Counted from the first letter of the stretch, positions 36,496 through 48,844 are shown. The stretch: 64,000 nucleotides of DNA from Sinonovacula constricta (GCA_007844125.1 CM017555.1:28889325-28953324), one strand, 5' to 3'. Numbers and translations are program-made. The notes: generated by a model not told the origin, from the letters alone.

Positions 36496-36714
36496 ATGAC
36501 GTTTCTTAATAAATATTATGACATCAAAACTCGGTTTTGTATACAAAATCTTATCACAAAGGTAACAGGCCAGGTAAATGACGTCATAAATGATCCAGTC
36601 TCTTTTATGTCTGAATCGGTAAGTTCACGAAGTATGGGTGTCAATGATTTAGAGATGTTATCCTCGGGTCTTAAATCATTCAGCGGAGATTTCAAGTGTG
36701 GTTTTAGGAACTAA
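36496..36714 (+). CDS. Conserved open frame downstream of terminal exon, copy 4 (doubtful)
   Basis: 72 codons, nearly identical to 27,640-27,858, with a few amino-acid changes (A/V, E/K, A/S). Same internal TCG|GTAAGT donor. It could be a further exon on the plus strand or simply a conserved chance frame. Confidence 0.2.
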   Translation: MTFLNKYYDIKTRFCIQNLITKVTGQVNDVINDPVSFMSESVSSRSMGVNDLEMLSSGLKSFSGDFKCGFRN

Positions 36715-37114
36715 CTTTGTATTAACCTATATCTTGGTTTCAATTAAAATACTTTGATAATACGGTCTTACCGGGGAACATAAAGCTCTGGCTTCACTCG
36801 TTTTTATCGGATAGTTTATTGCAGCTTATATACAAATGAGGAAATTTCCGACAGAAAATAGTAACATTTATCACTGAAATATGATTGAGCCACTAAAACT
36901 CTTAAAAATTGCCTTTATTTGTATAGGACTTGTATAGGACTCTAAGCGAGTTTGTTATTTTTCATTCACATTCCCTCAAACTTGAAACTACTTATTCTCG
37001 GATTTATGTTTATATTTCATTATTTCCTAGGTTACATTTGGTCCAAACTTTTCAATACCGTCCCGCTATGCATTGGCTATGTCCAAGTCAATGTCTCCAC
37101 TTTAGGTCCATTAA

Positions 37115-37345
37115 CTTAATAAGAATATATAAGTCGTATGAGCATTGCAACATATACCAAACTTTGAAAAGGCCCGGGACAAAGGTATTTCGCATGCAAA
37201 CCAAGGGAACAGTAAGAAAAAAATTGTGATGAGAGCTTGAACCGGTTTTACAGAGCTCTAAACTCGAACTTCCTGATGGGTTTCTCAAATGAAAGCAATA
37301 AAAGAAGAACGATCTATTTGAATACAAAATGTCCAACTGTTGAAA
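37115..37345 (-). mobile_element. SINE-like family A, internally deleted
   Basis: Reverse-complement copy with the 5' module (37,285-37,345), the first part of the central domain (AGAGCTCTGTAAAACCGGTT) and the 3' module, but missing the hairpin and B-like part of the core. It marks the right end of the array. Confidence 0.78.
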
Positions 37346-39354
37346 AGTTATGACGAAAGAAGTAAGGTCATAGAAACAAATAATGCCCACATAGTGTTGA
37401 TAAAAGAAACGGGTATTATTACGATTTGAATAACCACACAAAAATGATTGATTATAAGTAAAATTAACTTTCTGAATCAAGATCTAACATGACCAGAGAA
37501 GAATAAATGGTTGTAGTATCCTGTTCATGTGAGGATGGAATTGAGGAACAAAAGTCCATTGTCCATCAAAGGAAATACACGTAACAATGCTTATAGGATT
37601 AATTAAATTAGACGCACTTGTAAAGCAAGAATGGAGGAAGTGTGGATGCATTTTATCATTTTACACCTTTGCTAAAAGTAAAGAATTGTCACTCATACAG
37701 AATCCGCCCACCATAGGGTTTACTATTTAAACGTGTTTTACGTCTGTTCAAAATACTTTATAAACTGTATAAGTTCAACACAATTAGATGAAATTATAAA
37801 ACCTATAAACATACAATGGAGGAAAATGTTAATGTTTATTCCATTAGATTTGTTATGATTGTTAAAACAAAAACATTACAATAACGTGTAAGTGAAGCAT
37901 GTAATGCACAAAGCTCAACATAAAGCAATAATTTATTCCCTTAACATTGTATCTTGTGATCTAAATCTAAATCCTCACTTTTTCAAACAAAAGCCCTAAA
38001 CTTTAAACTGAGATCCTGAGCTGATTCAAATCACCTGGTATAGACCCGCCTAAGGCAGTAAGGCCCGACTCGTGATATCGCAAACATAAAGGCATAGCAT
38101 GGTGTGTATAGTCGGACCTTCTTAAAACCTTATGCTTCCATCTTTCGCATATTTCCGCATAGTAAGTGGCATTCTTGTGTGGCGTTGTTCATTCTTAAAT
38201 CAGCATTTGCATATGTATCTGCATTACAACATGTACTCATTTGAACATCGATATTTAAAAAATTACCAGATGAATGTTTAAATAAGATACTTGTTAACAT
38301 GTCCGGACACACTTAACGAATCTGGTCACCTTCAGAAGATTAGTTTCTATTCTCGCATTACAATGCCCCAGGCTTGTAGACCGTGAATACATGCAAAGTC
38401 ATTTCTTTGTGCCAACGAAGATCAGCTTGACAATTACTCGAAAGCGACGTCGCCTAAAATCGTTAAACATGAAACTTACTGTATGCACAGGGTGTATTGA
38501 ATTAAACGATATCATCCGGTTTTAATGAAGAATGCATGCTACTTTTAGCAAGACGTAAATAAAGAAAACACCGAAATAGTTGCAATAGAAAATCACATCT
38601 AGTTTGACAGTTAATAATGTAATGGAGTATTGTATTAATATTCTGTTATTTTCTTTTCGCAAATACGTTTGTTATTATGACATTTTGAATCGGTCTTATT
38701 AAATATCGACCCTCCTTGTCCCGATATGAAGTTTGATATTTTCTCTATATACACAATTTGACACGCGCAGAAAAGTAAGAGATTAATATAAAACAACATC
38801 TGCTACAAAAAAAATAAACGCAGCAACTCGAAAATTCATTACAAAATTGCATTGTGGCCTAAAGTGTGTCTCCATCATTCTAAGAACATAAGGAGACAAA
38901 TAGTCGTTATATCTGTTGTACAATGTACCATATGTTGCCGTTTATTATATTCTGTGATGTATTTGATATTTAGTAATTATTTTTTGCTATCTAGCAACAG
39001 TATAAAATGGTGAACTTCACAGGGGTTCGGTGTATTTTGTTGCATAATGGACAAGATAAGAAATGTAACACCTTGAACATTAACAAAGAATTGAGTTCTA
39101 AGTTTGTTAGATCTGAGCATTAACTATAGTTATTATATAGTAATATAGTTATATAACATTTCTATACTATAATAGCATATTTGTTATTTGGAGTCCCAAT
39201 TTAATGAAACACAATGTTAGCTATAATAATGTTATTAAAATGTGTATGTTTATTTTGGTTTAAATCATTTCGAGTGCATTCAAATGCATTCAAATAAATT
39301 ATTTCGCAATACATTGTTGAAAGGACATGTGTTTGACCTTGTTTTGAGATACCG
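37346..39354. other. AT-rich single-copy-like DNA, no supported gene
   Basis: No repeat family, SSR or recognisable protein. A 76-codon frame without an internal stop (38,298-38,525, plus) includes a basic stretch RKRRRL. Frames this long are expected many times by chance here. Confidence 0.5.
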
Positions 39355-39600
39355 CCCAGGAAGTGCGAGGTTAGAGCTCTTCGAACCGGTGTAAGCACCC
39401 AAGTTGGTCCCTTTTACCGACTGACTGTTCCAAGGCGGTAACTGTTGGGTTTGCTCTCTTTGTTAAATGACTCATCAGATAGTTATTCTTACTTCTATAG
39501 TTGGCTTGCACGTGAATACCTTTGTCCTGTGCCTTTTCTAGATTTGGTATATGTTGCAATGTTCATAGGATTTTTCATGTTTTCGTATACACTCTTACTG
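39355..39600 (+). mobile_element. SINE-like family A copy
   Basis: Begins at the shared central domain (CCAGGAAGTGCGAGGTTAGAG) without the family A 5' module and carries a somewhat diverged 3' module (GGATTTTTCATGTTTTCG). Confidence 0.78.
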
Positions 39601-40005
39601 CAGTACAGCATTATAAGGTGTAAATATATAAAATAAAACTACCATAACATGTTTACATATTATGTAATATAGAATCCATGTTTGTTTTGTCAAAACCTGT
39701 AGTTTATAGTGATATAAACATGGAATTAGCTGTAGACCTTTCGAAAAAACGCATTTATGTTCTGTCGATTAACGTAGTATGTGAATAAAAGTATGGAAAC
39801 ACTTTTGACAAGATATTGACTAAAGTTATACCTCTATAGTTAGTTGCATGACTTCTATCATCTGTTTGTGTATATGCCTTTACATACGTCAAGACCATTA
39901 GAGGACGCGCCTTCGTCAGAAAGTACATTAAAATATCGTACATACTAGTAGATAGGAGAGGAAAGTTCCCTTTTTGTGAAACTACTCTTTCATTTGGAAT
40001 TTTTA

Positions 40006-40414
40006 GGTTGCCGAGGCTTTTATCTACTGTACATACTGTACATATGTTGTTAGTTAATTTTATTACTAGTTGTTATGTGTGTACATAGGTTCATTATATC
40101 TGTTTTAACTCCCAATGAAGGTTCTTACTGTTAGTTGTTTCACTTTGACGGTATATAGTTATGTACACTGTTTGTTTGATAGAAAAACCTTCAGGAAGTG
40201 CGAGGTTGGAGCGCTCCACAAACTAGGTTTAAGCACCCCAGTTGGCCCTTTTGCCGACTGACCGTTCCAAGGCGGTAACTGGTTTTTCTTTTTGTGTGTT
40301 ATGTCTTGTCTCTGTGTTTTTGTCACATTTACATGTACCTTGTTTGCCTTTGTCTACAGGTAGATACAATTTAAATATCTTTAAAAATTTTGATAGGACC
40401 TTTTCTTATTTACC
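40006..40414 (+). mobile_element. SINE-like family B, near full length
   Basis: About 409 bp. The 5' module (GGTTGCCGAGGCTTTTATC...) contains the repeated motif CTGTACATACTGTACATATG and ends TTTGTTTGATAGAAAAACC. The shared central domain runs from about 40,191 to 40,281 (CAGGAAGTGCGAGG...GGCGGTAACTG). The 3' module ends GATAGGACCTTTTCTTATTT. It matches 49,051-49,445 and the inverse of 56,416-56,836 throughout. Confidence 0.8.
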
Positions 40415-40835
40415 CTTTGAAAGAAAAATCTGCACATTTCGTTAAAAGTTATTGGTCATTCAGTGCACTGAGATACATTAAACCCCGAAGGTTTCAAAAA
40501 AGTGATCAGTAGAGATCTTCCTAGTTCGCACAGAATCCGACACTTTGTTCAATATATTTAATATTAAGAAGAAAAGTGAATTGCGGGTTTTATACTTTCT
40601 AAACTTGAGAGGGTTTTACAGGAATGCTTGGGTTATAATAAGAAGACATGGACGGAAATACGACAGAATAACTGCTTACATTGTATAGTATACTGGCTCA
40701 GTTGTCCACACTTAACTGAATGTCAAATTCATTTAAGGATGAAATACAAATATATGTGAACTAAAGCAAATACTTTCGTACTATATTTTTGTTTTCACGG
40801 GTAATCAGTGCTGATAGTTTCATTTAATAATTTAT

Positions 40836-41129
<294 letters not shown>

Positions 41130-41989
41130 CTACGAGCACACCACTAATATAACCTCATGGAATTTTTCGCTTTTCTTTCATTCTACACTAGATTACTAAT
41201 GGAAACATGCAAGAGTGATTGATTTTGCTGTGCATTTGTCAAAATGTTAACTAATACGGATCTGTTTTGTTCGTTGTTGTGTTAATGTATTTTGGTCTTT
41301 TTTCTTATAATGTTTGAGGATTTTCGTCGCCATTTATTCTCAGCAAAATGTCTTAGTATACACTTCTGGCTTGGCTTTTGAGCTTATAATCCATTGTTTT
41401 TGCATTGTTTTTGTAATATTTAGTTAAGCAACGTAAGATTATATCGTCTACTTTTTATAACTGCAACAGAGAATATTCCTCATTGATAAAAATGTTTCAT
41501 CTCCCGGTCCTATTTGTTTAAAAGAGGTCAAAAATGATATTCGTATTACTAGTTCTCTTGATCAGTTTAATCGAGATTAGCTCAGATGTAGGGGATGTTT
41601 TATCGGCACTAGTTATCAGCGATATCAGGAGAACGAGTCTATGTTTATATGTTGTGTGTCTATGTTCAGGTATATTTAAGTATATTCCTTAAGATTAATT
41701 GGGTAAGTTGGTAAATAATAAGTGTAATATTGTGCTGCGTTTTATACAAAGACAGTGGAAATGTCAGTGGTCAATAGGTAGTACGACTTGATAAGTAACA
41801 TGTATATATAACAGAAGCCTTAAGCAGCCTAAAGTTTATGTTGTTGTACCCTAGATAACAGTTTGCACACGATGTATGTTTAGTTTTCCTCTCGAAATCT
41901 TGTTGAGATAACATAAACCATACAACTGTACTTTTATTATTTTACGAAAAATATTTGACAACATAAAACATTTCTTTTATTCCATTTAA
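41130..41989. other. AT-rich DNA, nothing recognised
   Basis: No frame, repeat or RNA gene that I can support. Confidence 0.5.
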
Positions 41990-42345
41990 AATATTTTATC
42001 TATATTAAGCTCTGTCTTGACAATGGTCAGTACAGACATAAACTTCATTTTGAACGCTTATCCAAAAGTTATAAACAATGTTAAACCTTTTAATATGTCT
42101 CACGTTATACACATAAATATTTTTTCTCTTGTCAAATTAAGACTCTAAACGTAAAATTTACCACCCTCGGGATGTGGTTTGTGCCATTCTTCTTAAATCA
42201 TTCTACATTTTCCCGTGGGTAATTTCCAATGTCAATGGTCCACTACAAACAAAACCACAGGTTTGTACTGGTGTTTTACGGTGTATGAATACACATTTTT
42301 AGACATCTTAAGCCGTATATCTGCACACATACAATTTTATGTAAA
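41990..42345. repeat. Old local duplication, left copy
   Basis: Aligns imperfectly with 42,385-42,760, offset about 390 bp. The best-kept part is 42,165-42,247 (TGTGCCATTCTTCTTAAATC..., TAATTTCCAATGTCAATGG), roughly 70 percent identical by eye to 42,555-42,637. Read on the minus strand, it corresponds to the exon-like segment of the right copy but contains two in-frame stops. Confidence 0.55.
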
Positions 42346-42384
42346 TTACCTTGACAAAAAATCAATTGATACATAAAAATATTT

Positions 42385-42760
42385 TAAACGTTTTATTTAT
42401 CTTAAACACTGAACTGACAATGATATAGATCAGAATAAAACCTAAATATAAACAGTTTCTTTCATATGTGAAAACAATATTCAACGTCTGATATGCATCC
42501 CCTTATGCCTATAAAATATGTTTCCACTTTACAATATCAAACTATTTCTTTGAAAATAAAACCCTCTGGGTTGCTGTCTGTGCCATTTTCCCATATCATG
42601 CTACATTTTCCTATGGATAATTTCCCATGGCCATAGTCTAATCATAAGCAGACCAAACATGCGTCTTTGGACTGATGTGGTTGTCACATTTTCTTGAAAA
42701 TAGGACTGCTCACCCAACACTGGGTGGCTCTTAAAGTACAAGTCGACTTTTTTCTCACCA
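42385..42760. repeat. Old local duplication, right copy
   Basis: Partner of 41,990-42,345. Contains the minus-strand exon-like segment 42,563-42,637 and, at 42,710-42,727, a short palindrome (CACCCA/TGGGTG). Confidence 0.55.
42563..42637 (-). pseudogene. Exon-like segment with GKCSMIWENGTD motif
   Basis: On the minus strand an acceptor-like ATGATTAG precedes 25 open codons reading YGHGKLSIGKCSMIWENG and on to TDSNPEG, with a weak donor (GG|GTTTTA). Stops lie on both sides. The paralogous segment 42,174-42,247 keeps GK, GKC, the M, W and PEG residues but has stops. It may be a relic of a duplicated exon. No family recognised. Confidence 0.22.
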
Positions 42761-42797
42761 GAACAGTTTATTTTTTATTATTTAATAAATAACAATG

Positions 42798-42799
42798 TA

Positions 42800-42846
<47 letters not shown>

Positions 42847-42855
42847 AATAAATAA
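42798..42855 (+). repeat. (AAAT)n microsatellite
   Basis: About 13 units of TAAA, followed directly by an A/C-only tract. Confidence 0.95.
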
Positions 42856-43010
42856 CACACAATACAACAAAACACCACCACCAAAAACCTAAAATCAAAA
42901 CAAAAACACCCGCAGAAGTCAAACAAACAAAACAAACACATTACTACCACAAGCAACAACAAAAAACACCACTAACAACAAAACAAGAAATTGTTGTATA
43001 ATAAAGAAAA
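42856..43010 (+). repeat. A/C-only low-complexity tract
   Basis: About 150 bp almost free of G and T on the plus strand (ACAACAAAACACCACCACC-type), like 7,438-7,672 and 59,618-59,845. Confidence 0.75.
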
Positions 43011-46000
43011 CACAAATTAGAACATTCAGATACACACAACGGATTTCAATTATTGAAAGCACCTGCACCTACATTATATTTATAATTTGAACGCATACCA
43101 GGAAATAATAGAAAACAATTCATTATCAATTTTCTCTTTAAAATAGTACGCTAATGATATAGGTATAAACTCCTTTACTTCCTGAAATAATAAGTCTCAT
43201 TATAAAAAAGAGTATTTATACTTTGCCGTTATAACAATTGCATTTTTATAAGTAATAACTTATACCCCAGGTGGCCAATTTCTTGCATGAGATGTTATTT
43301 TTATATATTTATTCTTTATCTTTATTTACTTCCGGCAATTTCAGACTTAATGAATACTTGGTGCCAGTTTTTATAGATATATTTCTAACTTCTTGAGGTG
43401 TTCAATTCAAACTGGGTGTACCTAAACACATACACTTAGGACTGTTTGTAAGAATTCCGCGCATTAAAATATTGTAAGTCTGTACAACTCTACCGTTAAC
43501 AGCGAACCATTGAAAATAATGTCGGTTTTGTTTATCTGATTTTAAATGTTCAACGAATAGTTAGCTAAGTTGTGTCCTTACTGAGAATTCTATGTCGAAC
43601 TATGCATGAGCATAACTCTGTAATTTCAGTGCATGCTTACCACAGATCTGAAAATGTCTGAGAAATTTTTCGACGAACAGGAAAATATGACACCAGATCG
43701 GAACGTTTCTATGGAAACCTGAATCGTTTTTATATTTATGTCTTTATAGTTTATGGCAGTTTATGTAGCTGTATAAAACGTTATTTAGTTAACACATTAT
43801 TTTTTTTATATTTTTGAAGAGACTTTAAATGACGTAATTTCATGTCTCATAGTCATTGCTTTAAGGCCCTTATTATTATTTCTTTTTTGGCGCATATATA
43901 CTTATTAAATATTCAGGCAAGAAACAATTTAAATTGAATTTGAAAGAAAACCTAAATTTGGAATCATAGACACCGAAATAACACAGTCTGGCTCATGTAA
44001 ATGTAGCTGTTGAAAAGGGATTAGTATATTGCTTATCAAAAATAAAAAATAATAAGCATTTTTGTTTGAAGAATATATATTAACATAGCACACATATTTC
44101 ACTAGATCGAGTGGTTCAATGAAATGAAACTACATTTTCTAACTAGCGATGTTAGTAAAGAAATTGTTTGAAAGAGCAATATACTAAAGTTGCTTTTATT
44201 GTCTGGTTCTCTTGCCGCTGAAATAATTAGTAATTATTAATAATGGAACGACATGTGTTATACTATTGTTAACAATTATATTCCTTTGAGCATCTAGATT
44301 GTGCAGCTGTTATGCCCCTATTGTTGCATACATTCCAAGCATTAATATATAACTATTCTAGTTAACAGAAAGAAAATGCATGCCTGTTTAGTACATGTAA
44401 ACATTGCGTCGATTCACCTTTAAAGACAGAAAAGAAGAAATCTGAAACAGACCTAGGGTTTATTCATTGAATTCAGTAATTCTAGTGTTGCCATATACGC
44501 AATGTAAAGACTGTTATACTGACTGTAAAAGTACGGTCGCTCTCTACTGCCAATTTCAACATAATTAATTTGACTATATTTGGCATCTGTGAGATAATTA
44601 CACAATATTAATTGGCAGTATATGTGATTTTTGTTTACACAGTTTTCAGACCAGCCGATAGAAAGTGGAAGGCAAGAGCTGTATCAACCATTTGTATAGT
44701 ATCAGTTGATCTTTATACATTTGTAGCCGTTGACCTAGTCAGAATGTTGGGCTGTCATATTGTTATTCGCATATGTTTCGTTTTAATTCGGCTTTTTGTC
44801 ACAATTGCATAAAAGTACCATTTAATAGCATTTATCCAATTAAGTTGCAATTTAAAATAACTATTAATTTGACATTGTCTTAGTTTCGTAATGTTTAAAC
44901 CACCACACATTTTTTTTTAATTATTTGTTTCAGCAAATAGGTTGTAATAACTGTCAACTAAATTCAGCATATCCTCGACTGTATTCCATTTTTTTTTGGC
45001 ATGAATAAACATTTTGTAAATGGAAGCCCTTGTTTATGAAAGGTTGCAGACAAATCTCGATATGTTATCTTGCACATTATATTGACTTTCTTGTTGAAAA
45101 CTAGACGAACTGCACGGAGCAACAATAACTATTACTAAACCTTTATAACTAAAGGCATTGTGTATATGAATCGATAATAAGTTATATGGAGGTGTCCAAA
45201 TTATTGACACTATTATATGGCAGAAATATTTTAAATATATTTAGCCCAAGTGTGTTACGCTTAGCACATAATTTTGAAAAGATTATTTCTTGCGTAGATA
45301 TGCAGACACTGTTGTGTTCAAAATTGTAGGAAACATCTTTTTATTTTGTCCGATTTTAAACATACACAATATGAGCACAGTCCACCTTTATTATCATTCT
45401 GATTTTAATTTTACATGAGAAAATGCGGTTCACTAATGTCGGCACAGTCTAGGTACAACCTAGAATCCTTACAAATTATGTTTCTGTTAGTCTTATTTCA
45501 CATTTGACGTGTATATGCCAATTAGCATCAGGAATTACCACATCTGAAAACAATTAAAGTGACAGCTTCATTTGACTTTATGTACTACTTTATCTCATTT
45601 TCCAGAGCAGGTGGTCAGATATCTATTTCTAAATTTATAATTGCCGATTACAGATCTTCAATTACACAGCTCTACCTAGCGTTATGTAATTTTACAGTTA
45701 TGGGGTGAACAAAGGCAATAATTTGCTAAGCCTATTGCTAGTGCTATTTCTGGATGCGAGCCTGTTTAAGTTTTACAACTATTTATATGTCATCTAAGTT
45801 TATTCTTGATTCATTAGCTCATTAACAATCAATAATTTGGTGCAGTCCTTACAATATAAATATAACTTACCACTCTCAAAATAAATACGTGGTGAAATTA
45901 TTTTCTATCTTGTAATGAAGTCCTAAATTATCTCTTAGAATACATCATCGTTCGGACTATTTTCTTTCGAATAGACATGTCTTCTTGTCATTGATACAGT

Positions 46001-46020
46001 TTTATATCAAGGCAACACCA
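43011..46020. other. AT-rich DNA, no supported gene
   Basis: Two weak exon-like spots were noted. At 43,631-43,722 (plus), a TTTCAG acceptor is followed by a short polar frame (MSEKFFDEQENMTPDRN...). At 44,642-44,699 (plus), a TACACAG acceptor is followed by a short polar frame ending in TAG. Neither has a partner exon or homologue, so neither is called. Confidence 0.4.
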
Positions 46021-46235
46021 CAGGAAGTGACAGGTTATAGCTCTGTAAAACAGGCTGAAGCGCTATTATTGATCCTTGTGCTAACTGACCGTTCCGAGGC
46101 GATGTCTTAGAATCGTTCTATATGTGTCTCAGAATTGTTTGAATTTTACATTTGCCTTGAACTTAAATATCTTTGTCCTTTGCATTTTGAAAAAATAATC
46201 GATGCTGCAAATGTTCATAGAACTTTTTTCATGTT
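46021..46235 (+). mobile_element. SINE-like family A, diverged copy
   Basis: Starts CAGGAAGTGACAGGTTATAG. The core retains AACTGACCGTTCCGAGGCG and the 3' module is recognisable (GATGCTGCAAATGTTCATAG). More diverged than the other family A copies, so probably older. Confidence 0.7.
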
Positions 46236-46542
46236 TTTTTTTTAATTATTTTAAAGTACATATACATATCAATACATAAAATGACGTATTGATCTTGGTA
46301 AGCTTAATATGATTTTTTTACCTTTTTGATGATTTACAAAAATAAGAAAATAAAACGCCCTTTTTCTCTTAATCAGTTTTGTTTTATTTTAATAATGGAA
46401 CTAAACAAAATCTCAATTGCCAGATAATTGTTAGTATGGGTTAATTAATAGCCCCTATACGATGAATATTTCAAACTTTCATGCAATTAGCTATTTAGTA
46501 TTTTGGACATGTTGACGAAATGCATGGTTGCAAAATACAAAT

Positions 46543-46562
46543 ACAAATAATAATAATAATAA

Positions 46563-46601
<39 letters not shown>

Positions 46602-46602
46602 T
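46543..46602 (+). repeat. (AAT)n microsatellite
   Basis: About 19 ATA/AAT units with one interruption. Confidence 0.95.
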
Positions 46603-47488
46603 GCCCTATATATTCTTTGTCTGAGACGGAACACAACAATGACATAATAATTTTTAAACCAATATCAAGTGAAGAAATTTGACAACATTTGTCATAGAGT
46701 GCTTCATAGTTTTAAACTACTGTCAATATTTTAAATTAATATTCTTATCTTAGAATAAGTATTCCTGAAATAACTCAATTATGGTATAATAAAACACTCG
46801 AGTATATAGTTATCAGTGTACAGGTGACTTGCTTGTCTATAGCATTGTCAGGTATTATTTTCCTAATATTTCCCTAACTTTACCAGCACTGAATTCAATT
46901 TTACATACATCGTATTAAAATTTAGCCTGGCAAAAATGTGCAAATGTACCTAACAAAAAGCAGAGGTGTAGTTTGTAAATTTACTTTGTCTGAGTCAGGA
47001 CATGACCTTTCCAATTCAAGTTTAAGGGAAATTCTGGAATTAATAATATTTGCGCATTCCCGGAGTGATCTACTTTGAAATCTGTCTCAGAGGCGTCAAC
47101 TTGTGTTAATGAAGTATCGGTCTTGCAGACATGTCTACACATTTTTTTAAAGATTCAGTGCAATTAATTTAATAATAAATAACAGTGACATGCATTATTT
47201 TTATGAACATACAGAAAACAAAATAATCGAGCTTCATTTCCGGTGTCAGCTCTCAGTTTGCTTAGATGAAACGCACTTGACAGCGATATCATATTTGTTA
47301 TTTTATCCAGCCACGCTAAGATTGCTAGAACATATGTTAAACCCAAGGCAAACGCATTCTATACTGACCAGCTGCTATCACTTTTAAATGTGGGGTTTAT
47401 TACATATAATGCATGTATTTCTTATCACGTGCATGCTATTAAAATTGAACAAATGCGCATATGATTTTAAGTTCATATAATTATAAAT
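46603..47488. other. AT-rich DNA, nothing recognised
   Basis: A 65-codon frame at 47,190-47,387 is within chance expectation and has no known motif. Confidence 0.5.
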
Positions 47489-47713
47489 AGGTTAGAGCTC
47501 TGTGGGACCGGTTTAAGCACCCAGTCGGTCCATATTGCCGACTGACCGTTCCAGGGCGGTAACTGTCGGGTTTGCTGTTTTCCTTAAATGGCTCATCACA
47601 AGTTTGTTCTTACTTTTCGCTTGGCATGCATGTGAAAAACCTTTGTTCTGTGCCTTTTCGGAGTTTGGTATATGTTGCAATACTCATAGGACATTGTCAT
47701 ATATTCTTATTTA
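47489..47713 (+). mobile_element. SINE-like family A copy
   Basis: Begins in the central domain (AGGTTAGAGCTCTGTGGGAC), with the complete hairpin CAGTCGG...CCGACTG and the 3' module ending GACATTGTCATATATTC. Confidence 0.8.
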
Positions 47714-48169
47714 ATAATTGACGTTATGAAACAGATTTCAAATTATTTCTATGTTGATAATAGCAAGTAGTCAAATAACTTAGTAATGAAAAGAATCCTA
47801 ATATCAGGAGAAATGTAAAAATTTAGATTGTCTTAGTGACAGAAGGATGAATACATGCTGAACACTTTTTTATTTATCTGAAGAAGCATGTCTGATTAGT
47901 AAAAGTAGAGTCTAGAACACACACTGAGCAAGCAAAATTAGACGAAACAATGCAAACAAGCTTTAAGAGCTGTTTTATATGTAAAACAGTCATATGATAT
48001 TTACCTTAACATAACCCAAACAATATCAACCGTTGAAAAATAAATAGATGTCTTCGTTTCTTCCTTAGCAACATCAACATGAGTGCGTACCTATAATTGC
48101 AAATTATATGTAAAATATATTTATCAAACCGATTTGTATATATGGCATTTATAAGAAATATTATACCAG
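47714..48169. other. Region upstream of the candidate exon at 48,170
   Basis: AT-rich. If 48,170-48,428 is a terminal exon, its intron lies here and its first exon further upstream. I looked for an MGVIIS-like exon 1 ending AAAAG|GT and did not find one. Confidence 0.4.
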
Positions 48170-48428
48170 TTATGCATTCCGTTCGAATAAAAACGGTTTA
48201 GTCATAGACAATAGAAGCCTATTTTGTTTCAAATATAACGGAAGAACCGCCAACATTACAAGTGCATGCACTGCCAGTTTTATGACAGATGTCAAGTACC
48301 GACACCAGATAGCCTTAGATGAATTGGATGGCATTCCGTTGCAAATTAAAATTGCCGATTCATTTCCTAGCAAATTCACTTTTATACTTTATGGCGGAAA
48401 GTTCGATAAACGGATTGTTCGTTTGTAA
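48170..48428 (+). CDS. Candidate terminal exon, diverged relative of the array gene
   Basis: The acceptor ATACCAG|T is followed by 85 open codons and TAA. The frame has no early ATG, so it would be missed by ATG-based ORF calling. It reads YAFRSNKNGLVIDNRSLFC... then YRHQIALDELDGIPL and ends FILYGGKFDKRIVRL. It aligns with the copy 4 terminal exon at YR...A(I/L)D(Q/E)L.G.PL, with similar spacing to the stop and the same splice phase (one base before the first codon), and is 259 nt against 238 nt. An open stretch of this length alone is not significant; the case rests on that similarity. Predicted soluble and beta-rich. The upstream exon is not found. Function unknown. Confidence 0.33.
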
Positions 48429-48844
48429 AACAAATATTTAGCAAACTATGACTTGGAAAAGCACATTTAAATATTATATCTTTGAACAAAGGACTTGACT
48501 TAAGTCGGTTTAAGTAAAACGTTGAAAGGATATAATAATCCACTAGTACACTTTACAGTATTTATAATTCTAAAGAAACAGATTCTTTTGCACTAATTCA
48601 TTTTTGGATTGTTCAAATCGTACAAACACCAATCATCAGATCCACTGAAGACAGTGACAGTGTCAACTTGAAGTCAGATATAGTTAAGCCTCGCCTTCAT
48701 TGTTTATACCATGCTGTTGATAAATTGCAACATACCACACCTAGACGTTTCAACGTACTAACGAAGTGCAAACATAGTGCTAAACTAAGACATATTTAAA
48801 CTAATTTTGATTATTCGCGGTTAAGGTTTGTATTTGTGTACGCA

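Larger units (their letters stand above)
28302..37345 (+). repeat. Tandem array copy 4
   Basis: Begins at TTTCAGCAAAAG (equivalent to 19,364), so it lacks the first 1.1 kb of copies 2 and 3, and ends with the inverted SINE at 37,115-37,345. Highly similar to copy 3 from 28,302 to 37,180, apart from small indels, a deletion of about 270 bp relative to 26,570-26,700, and the SSR change at 28,948. It carries the only intact terminal exon of the array. Confidence 0.85.

Noticed and set aside
245..37345. Reading the repeated units as a CRISPR-like or satellite array
   Set aside because: Units are 7.5-10 kb with introns, SINEs and eukaryotic splice signals. This is segmental duplication, not a CRISPR array or short satellite.
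38298..38525. 76-codon stop-to-stop frame with RKRRRL basic patch
   Set aside because: Dozens of frames this long are expected at random. No splice or homology support.
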